Below are positions 48,601 to 57,600 of a DNA stretch of 64,000 nt, in pieces. A model generated the notes under the pieces. The model was not told where the DNA came from. It ran no database searches and was given only the letters and a program-made list of their open reading frames with translations. The stretch comes from Oasisia sp. SBJ-2009 (Eukaryota > Annelida > Polychaeta > Sabellida > Siboglinidae). The stretch spans positions 27,420,060-27,484,059 of the forward strand of contig OZ024861.1 of the NCBI GenBank assembly GCA_964017155.1, given 5' to 3'. Made by a program: the position numbers and the translations under genes. Numbering within the stretch: the stretch's first letter is position 1; the number at the start of each line of letters is the position of its first letter.

Positions 48601-51600
48601 ACCTAAACTATTCACTTTATTTCAGGCTGCAACAAGAAGTTGAAGCTCTTCATCGGCGCAGCCGAATTGACGAAAATCATGGCACACTTTGGCACGGTAA
48701 TGCCAGTGTTGTTTATCTATACAACGCCAGATGGCGCTGCGAAGATACGCAACAGCTGTCGGATGGGAGCCCCCGGGGGCGCTTACTTTGACCCCGCCAG
48801 CACAGGTGTGTACACTCAGTGGATGGGCTCAATACCTGCAAGAGAAGATAATGATGTGCTCCTGCCTCAGGGGTGTTTTTTTAAATCCAGACTTTTTGTC
48901 TTGGAATCTGTAAAGCCATAAATCGATGTGATCTTTTATTGATTAATTATTATATAGCATTCTGATTGAGTGTTTGAAACAAACAAGGTGGTGTAGCATA
49001 ACAAGGTGGTGTAGAATAACAAGGTGGTGTAGCATAACAAGGTGGTGTAGAATAACAAGGTGATGTAGCATAATAAGGTGGTGTAGAATAACAAGGTGGT
49101 GTAGAATAACAAGGTGGTGTAGCATAACAAGGTGATGTAGCATAACAAGGTGATGTAGAATAACAAGGTGATGTAGCATAACAAGGTGGTGTAGAATAAC
49201 AAGGTGGTGTAGAATAACAAGGTGGTGTAGCATAACAAGGTGGTGTAGAATAACAAGGTGGTGTAGCATAACAAGGTGGTGTAGAATAACAAGGTGATGT
49301 AGCATAATAAGGTGGTGTAGAATAACAAGGTGGTGTAGAATAACAAGGTGGTGTAGCATAACAAGGTGATGTAGCATAACAAGGTGATGTAGAATAACAA
49401 GGTGATGTAGCATAACAAGGTGATGTAGAATAACAAGGTGGTGTAGAATAACAAGGTGATGTAGAATAACAAGGTGATGTAGAATAACAAGGTGATGTAG
49501 AATAACAAGGTGATGTAGAATAACAACAGGTAGCATTACAAGGATGTGTAGCATAACAAAGATTAATATTGTAAGGATATGTAGCATAACAAGGAGTAGC
49601 ATAATAATCATGTGTAGCATAACAAGGAGTAGCATAATAATCATGTGTAGCATAACAAGGAGTAGCATAATAATCATGTGTAGCATAACAAGGAGTGTCA
49701 TAATAATCATGTGTAGCATAACAAGGAGTAGCATAATAATCATGTGTAGCATAACAAGGAATAGCATTACAATGATGTGTAACATAGCAAGGAATAACAA
49801 CATAAAGATGAGTAGCATAACCATGTGTAGCATAGCACGGCAGGGCTTTATGCAGGATCAAATGATTGCCAGTCACATGTTTTGGTGGACACGTGGATGT
49901 TAACTGTTAAGCCAGTTTACAAACTTTCAAATGTGTCTGATGACCTGAAATGGGCTACAAACACACATGTGACACCATTTACACTCACTTTCAAGGCATA
50001 ACTAACAATATCTATGGTTTTGGAACTTTTTTTATTACTTTTTTATTTTGATTTTTTACCTCTCCACAACCCGTCCTCCATATTTCTACCCGTCCATATT
50101 CGTTTTTACCCGTCCAAATGACGGGTGGACGGGTCTCTAGATAAAGCTATGTAGCACGGCGACGTAGCACTACGTGTGTTGTTTCAGACGAGACACAGAA
50201 GCGGATCACGGTGATCCTGAAGTCGGTGTCGTCGGACCAGAAGGACGGCCTACGTCACATCTGCCACGAGATACAGCTGAAGCACCCGAGCATCAGCCAG
50301 GGTCTGCTGCTGAACGAAATCAGCCAGGAACAGGCGAACAGCATCCTCGTGTGTAGCACGCCCGACGTCAGACAAGTGGTGACATCGACGGTGGTGACGC
50401 AACTAGGGACGCTGACGCAGCCGGTGGCGCAGACGGCGTCGGTGGTGCTGTCGAACGGACAGGTGATACTGCAGCTGCCGCAAGGGTTCAGCATCGTGGG
50501 CGGCGTGGCGGCGCGGCTCGGGAACGGGCTCGTGGTGGCGAGGGAAGACGGGGAGGAGGGAGCGGAGGAGGACGAAGAGGAGGAGGAGGCGATGGACCGC
50601 AGTCGGTCGCCGTCGCCCCAGCACCACATCTTCTCGGGCCCCATCATCAAGTGAGTGTCGATCCCCGTGTGTGGCATGTGAATGCTTAGCCCTGGAAGTG
50701 ACCAAAAAATCTTCTTTGAACAGGGTCCGTACGGGGCCTTGAAAGTCTTGGAAAGCCTTGAATTTGATTGGACCAAATTCAAGGCCTTGAAATCCTTGAA
50801 TTTTACAAAGTAGTCTAAAAAAGTCTTGAATTTAATTGTGGTCAATAAAATATTGTTTTGACTCAATTGTTGTGATGAATAGCAGCCAGAAAAGGAAAAG
50901 CCTATATACATTGGGCAATCGGCATTGCATTGTGGTCAGCGCCATTGTTTTCTTAGTCGAGTAAAAATTTGAATGTTAACTTAATTTACTGCGCTTAAAA
51001 GTACATATGTTGTTAAAACAGTCTTAAATTTCTTTTTCAAATAGCCTTGAAAAATCTTGAATAGCCTTGAATTTCAAGTGTCCAGGTGTGTATTGACCAT
51101 GTGAAATGCTTAGCCCTGGAAGTGACAAAAAAAATCTTCTTTGAACTCGGTTGTAAAAAATCTGTCATTGAATCTGCGCAAGGAGAAATATACACGATCT
51201 GGAGAAATCTGTCAGCTGTCCAGTGATACCAGATCACGTGTTAGTTACTTGTGATGGAAATGATAATTGTTACAACAAAGGCAGGTGCTCTTGGGTCTAT
51301 GTTCTGACCTGGTGACCTGCAGGGTTAATGTCACAGATGGCTGATAATTTCCACATTAGAACCAACTGAACACCTGATTCACATCAAAATCATTGTTAAA
51401 CCTACTTCTCTGTGATTCTTTTGGTTGTTCTGACTGTAAACAGCTAAGTTGTTCCAAAGACAACAAGTAGTAACAAATACACACACACACGCACACGCAC
51501 GCACGCACGCACGCACGCACACACACACCATAATTTTTGGATTGGCACAAATATGATCCTGCACGAAGGCCTGGTTCTTTGAGGAAACTGCTTTGTTTGC

Positions 51601-54600
51601 AGGTTGTTCACGTTCCCCCCAGCCCCAGCCACGGGAGGTATCACTGTCACCAATGAGGACCTATTCTGTCTCAACGAGGGAGAGTTCCTCAATGACGTTA
51701 TCATTGACTTCTACCTCAAGTAAGTCACCCACTGCAATGAGTGTGGTACGTGATAAGTCCCAGTGTTCAAAAACAGCACCAGACACGACCGTGGCGTCAG
51801 TGTTGATTCAAATTGTCCTGCATTGTGACATGTAGGTCAAAAGGTGTTTAGCTGGCAGTCTATGAATTTGTAAATATTTTCTAGAAGTACTTGTTCAGTG
51901 CCAAAATATTTAATAAGTTACATTGACAGATTGACAGTTGGACCTATTATTGCATTGTGTTAAGGTAAATTAGTTTTTAGAAGTGTATAAGTATAAATAA
52001 CTATATTTCCTCATCCACACCCATTTGATACTAAATATAATTCAGAAGTTATGCAAAATATGTAAGGTGACTAACCAGATAAATAGAGTACTAACTGAGC
52101 TGGTAACCCAGTAAGTTAAGCTAATTAAGTGCACTCCAACTTCCTAATTAAAGCTACAGACGATATAACAACATGATATAAATTATTATCGAATTCCTTA
52201 CAATATATAATTATATTTTAATTTCCATTAATATCTGTTATAAAGCACCTGGCTTCAATTTTTTACTGATATCTAATTTTGAATGCCTGTTGGTAAATTT
52301 TTCCAAAGTCGAGCTCCTACTACTTTTAAGGAGTTCTCTCCAGGTCTGTAATTATATCTAGATATGTGTTAGTTGTTTTCCTGTCTGGAACTCTGTTCAT
52401 GAATGCTCAATTACATTTATAAAATTGGGGGAATAGATTAGGAAGTTGATTTGTATGCTGTTTATACACAAATAGTAAAACGTTTAATTGATACAGTTTC
52501 TGATGTTAAAGTATATTAAGTTCTTGATATAATTTGAAATACAAATAGTGCTGTCAAGACAATACAAAATTAATGAACTCTCAAAATGTTGTGCCCCTTG
52601 TACAAAGTATCTATGAAGAGTAGAGTAACAAACATAAGTAAGATGTTGCCTTGATTATAGTTAGATTATTCCTCCGTACATATAACAGTGAACTTGACTG
52701 TACAGGTTCATCTTCCTTGAGCACCTGAGTAAGGAGGACCAAGCAAGAACGCATATCTTTAGTTCATTCTTCTACCGTCGTCTCACGCAGAAACACCGCA
52801 AGAACAGCATGGTCGACGAAGACCCAAACATGAGGTACGTGGGTGGCACTGTCGGCAACATTCTGACTGTCGGCAACATTCTGACTGTCGGCAACATTCT
52901 GACTGTCGGCAACATTCTTACTGTCGGCAACATTCTTACTGTCGGCAACATTCTTACTGTCTGCAACATTCTTACTGTCGGCAACATTCTTACTGTCGGC
53001 AACATTCTTACTGTCGGCAACATTCTGACTGTCGGCAACATTCTGACTGTCGGCAACATTCTTACTGTCGGCAACATTCTTACAGTCGGCAACATTCTTA
53101 CAGTCGGCAACATTCTGACTGTCGGCAACATTCTTACTGTCTGCAACATTCTTACTGTCTGCAACATTCTTACTGTCGGCAACATTCTTACAGTCGGCAA
53201 CATTCTTACAGTCGGCAACATTCTTACAGTCGGCAACATTCTGACTGTCGGCAACATTCTTACTGTCTGCAACATTCTTACTGTCTGCAACATTCTTACT
53301 GTCGGCAACATTCTGACTGTCGGCAACATTCTTACTGTCGGCAACATTCTTACTGTCGGCAACATTCTTACTGTCGGCAACATTCTGACTGTCGGCAACA
53401 TTCTTACTGTCGGCAACATTCTTACTGTCGGCAACATTCTTACTGTCGGCAACATTCTGACTGTCGGCAACATTATTACTGTCGGCAACATTATTACTGT
53501 CGGCAACATTCTTACTGTCGGCAACATTCTGACTGTCGGCAACATTCTGACTGTCGGCAACATTCTGACTGTCGGCAACATTCTGACTGTCGGCAACATT
53601 CTGACTGTCGGCAACATTCTTACTGTCGGCAACATTCTTACTGTCGGCAACATTCTTACTGTCGGCAACATTCTTACTCTCGGCAACATTCTTACTGTCG
53701 GCAACATTCTTACTGTTGGCAACATTCTTCGCATTCCTGTCATTGTAATTGATTGCATTGTTATAATTGAATGTGTTCTGTGGCTGAAACTCTGTAGTAT
53801 ATAGTTAGATGATGTGGAAAATTGACATGGCTAGAGCTTGTCCTCTCGCCTAGTGTTACAAGTGAAAGTCTTGTTTTCTCACTCACCCCTTGACCAGGAT
53901 GGACGTAGATGTGTCATGTTATTGTTAGTCCATGCCAGTCTATAATTCGGTCCTAACATTGCTTGCAGAGAATACAATTTTGTTTCTAAAATGCAAGCTC
54001 TGTAGAGAAAAACATTACACATATGTACTTATGCAAATACTGGCCAGTGATGCTCATACGCACAACGTAACAAAATGTTAAGGTTTAGCATGCATATTTA
54101 ATATCCGTGTTAAGCAGTGAAGATTGTCAAATGCCAGTAATTTTTTTAATATGCAGAATTTTTCTGATATATACATAATTATGATATTAAAAAACCCATG
54201 AAATTCTGCGGTTGGAACTCCACATGTAACCTTTTAAAATTTTGAGCACACAAGTTGTCACTCAACCCCCAAATGACTTTAGAAAAATAATCCATGAACC
54301 ACCATAGTGGGCCTCCTAGGTCACATGCAAAATTTAAGCTAGAAATATGCAAAACTGAAGGAGATTGTGTCTACAAACAAACAGAGAACCACTGTTTTAT
54401 AATACAGACATATGCTAGCGTGATTACATTAAATTGTACTGTGACGATGACCATTCTTGATTGTTGCAGTCTTCCTGAGCGACGTCATGCCCGAGTGAAG
54501 ACGTGGAGTAGACATGTCGACCTGTTTGACAAGGATGTTATCATTGTGCCAATCAATGAAAGGTTTCTCTCTTGCATTTTCCATCATTGTGAACTTTATT

Positions 54601-57600
54601 TTTTCAAAAATCTTCCAGTTCATTAATTTAATTCAGTTAACATGTAATAATGATTAAAAAAAATCAAGCTCAGAGCAGCAACAAACAAAACCCTTTGACA
54701 TAATTATAAATGGGACATACGAATCACATTTGGCAATATTGTGCTTGGTGTTAAGAACAAAAAGTTGTTTGGAAACGGATGACCTAAAGCTCTGAGAAAT
54801 ATCAGAGAAATGTAGCAGAATAACTAAGTATGTCGGTATGAATGTGTTTTGTAACAAAACAACCAAAATGGTTTTGGCACACGCATAGGCCAGCATCACA
54901 GTTGAATCGATATACATCAGCATTGACATCATTTTCTAAAATATGATACAGGTTGATTAAAAAATAGTAGTTAGCGATGTATATTAGTAGCTTGTGTCAC
55001 ACAATAAATATAAGCAAATGATTCACAGAAAACATAAACTTTCAGTAACAAAATTAAATAATCTTGTGACAGTAACTGTAATCTGATTTTGCTAAATATG
55101 TTTACAATGACCGACCACGATGTAGTTCCATAACTCTGTATCCTTACACCATGACAGAGAGAACTCTTTATTGTAGTGTAATTAACTTACTTTGGTGCTT
55201 TATTTTCGAAGATGAGTACAATGTTTCGATCCGTCAGCTACGGACCTTGTTCACGTACTGGTGTCACGTGTGTTGCCTCAGATTTCGGCGGGATAATTTG
55301 GTTGTAGAAGGCAGGCAGATATAACCCTGGTCCCTGTTCATGGTAGGGGCTCTTTGTTTGATGTATATAGCCTCCTTCACGAAATCCGAGGCAATACACG
55401 TGACACCAGTACGTGAACAAGGCCCATAGATGACGGGTCGAAATGTACTCATCATCGACAATTAATAATAATAATAATACAATTTATTTGTATAGCGCCC
55501 GAATAAATATTATTGCTCTCAGGCGCTTCACATAAATGTACAAATAGTAGCTAAAATTGGATGATAAATTATTATTAAAATAGATATATGTATATATGGA
55601 TGATAAAGTATTATTAAAATAAATAAACTTATATATAATATATATATACACACACACATATATATATATATAAACATTATAAATATAAGCCTATACATGA
55701 AACAGTATAATAAAATAGCACAGTCGTTACATTACTTAATATTCCTCAGAATGCTAAAATAACAAAAAGATATTTAAAAAAAAGTATATGATTAAAAAAA
55801 AATAATAACATAGCTAATCAATCATAAAAACTATCATACTAAAATGCTAATAATGATACTAATTGCGTAATAAATATAAAGTCCACATGATCACGTCAAT
55901 TACGCTCCAAAGTAAGTTAATTACACTACAATAAACCATTCTTGGAGCCAGGAACAATGTATTCAATACAGAGACCTCTGCTTCAGCGCCCACTGGTACC
56001 TGGCAATCATCTGTTTCCCCGGCCTACGAAAGCCCATACATGAGGAGAGACGTGTCCCCCTTGCTGTCCCAAAGTCACCCTCTCCCTCCCTGTCCACTCC
56101 CTCCTCGGTTGACATCCCCAAGACTCCGTCGAAGATGTCAATGATGTCGCTGTCATCGTCGTCCCCGTCGTCAACGACGGTGTCACTGGCGTCATCGTCC
56201 CTGTCACCAATGAAATCGTCGTCAGGGATGGCATTGCTTCAGGCGAATTACCTCGATGAAGACCAAAGTCGGCAGGTGCGTGATGTTTTTAAATTTTATT
56301 TTATTTTATTTTATTTTATTTTATTTTATTTTATTTTATTTTATTTTATTTTATTTTATTTTATTTTATTTTATTTTATTTTATTTTATTTTATTTTATT
56401 TTATTTTATTTTATTTTATTTTATTTTATTTTATTTTATGACGTTACGGTGGTCTTACAGCAATTTCGGTTTTGTTGCCCGTCTGCCCTAAAAATAAATC
56501 ACGCATTATTTGGAAGTATTCAGTCATGCTAATCTGTTCAGTCACAACAAAATCAGTTACATTAAGTCACTTATGCGTAATTTTTTAGATAAAGATTTCA
56601 CAGACACAGCACCGTAAACAGAACATTCAGGATGCAGACAACATTCGGAATATAAACAGCTCTATTGGCAATTTAATGGATAGTTAATGCCGTCGTGATA
56701 TACCCACAGTCAAGAAAAGCATTTCAGCAAAGTTCCTGTGAATGGTTGCCACCGTGGTTGGGTTCGGGCCAAGAAACAAATGGCCTAAAACATCTACAAA
56801 TATCTTAGTAGGCCAAGTCACACACAGATACCATAAATGGTTTAAGACATGTTAAGATAAAGACTAAGTGACAGTCGCTCCTTTACTACCAGTGTGTTTG
56901 TGTTTGTAGAGTGACAGTGGCCCTCCTACAAGCAGCAGTGAAGAAATATCAACACCAACAAGTATCCCATCCAATGACTCGGACACAAACGTGGACAACC
57001 CAGAGTCTGCCATGGCCACGAGTCCGGTCGTTCCTACCACTCTCAACTCAAAGACAGCACCAACCGTTGTGTACTCTGTGAAACAGTATGTGTTGTTGGG
57101 AATTATTTGCCCCCCTCCCGAGTTGCCTGCAGCAGAAAATGTGTTTCATCAAAGAAACTCACTGGGTGCAGTTGTGTGGTGTACACTAGCGTTAGTACAG
57201 TGTACCATGTTACTTATTTGTATTGTTTGCATTGCTGATACTGTTTGGGAATATTGTTAAAGATTAGTTTAACTTCTTAGAAACAGTTAATTAACTGATA
57301 TATATAAATGTGACTATGGGTATGATTTTACATAGTTATACATATGAATATGTATATATCTGTATATACATATACATGTATATATATATACATTATATAT
57401 ATATATATATGTGCATGCATTCACAGTTACATGCATATATACTACAAGAATTCCATACATATACACACATGCCATCTTACACTTGGCTGTGTTGATTTGT
57501 TTACAGACCTGCAATACTGATCTTTGATTCACTCTCCGGACCCTCACGTTCCAGCGTCGTTCGCACGTTACGAGAGTATGTACCATATGTGTGCGTGCGT

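Noticed and set aside
48936..49876. Hydrophobic or Tyr/Cys-rich minus-strand frames of 196-308 codons
   Set aside because: All derive from the 18-bp AACAAGGTGGTGTAGCAT array; three overlapping frames cannot all be genes.
52772..53804. About 330-codon frames on both strands (VGNILT and VRMLPT repeats)
   Set aside because: Products of an 18-bp intronic array with no stops. The plus frame merely extends SENP6 exon 13 past a good GTACGT donor, while the conserved protein continues in exon 14.
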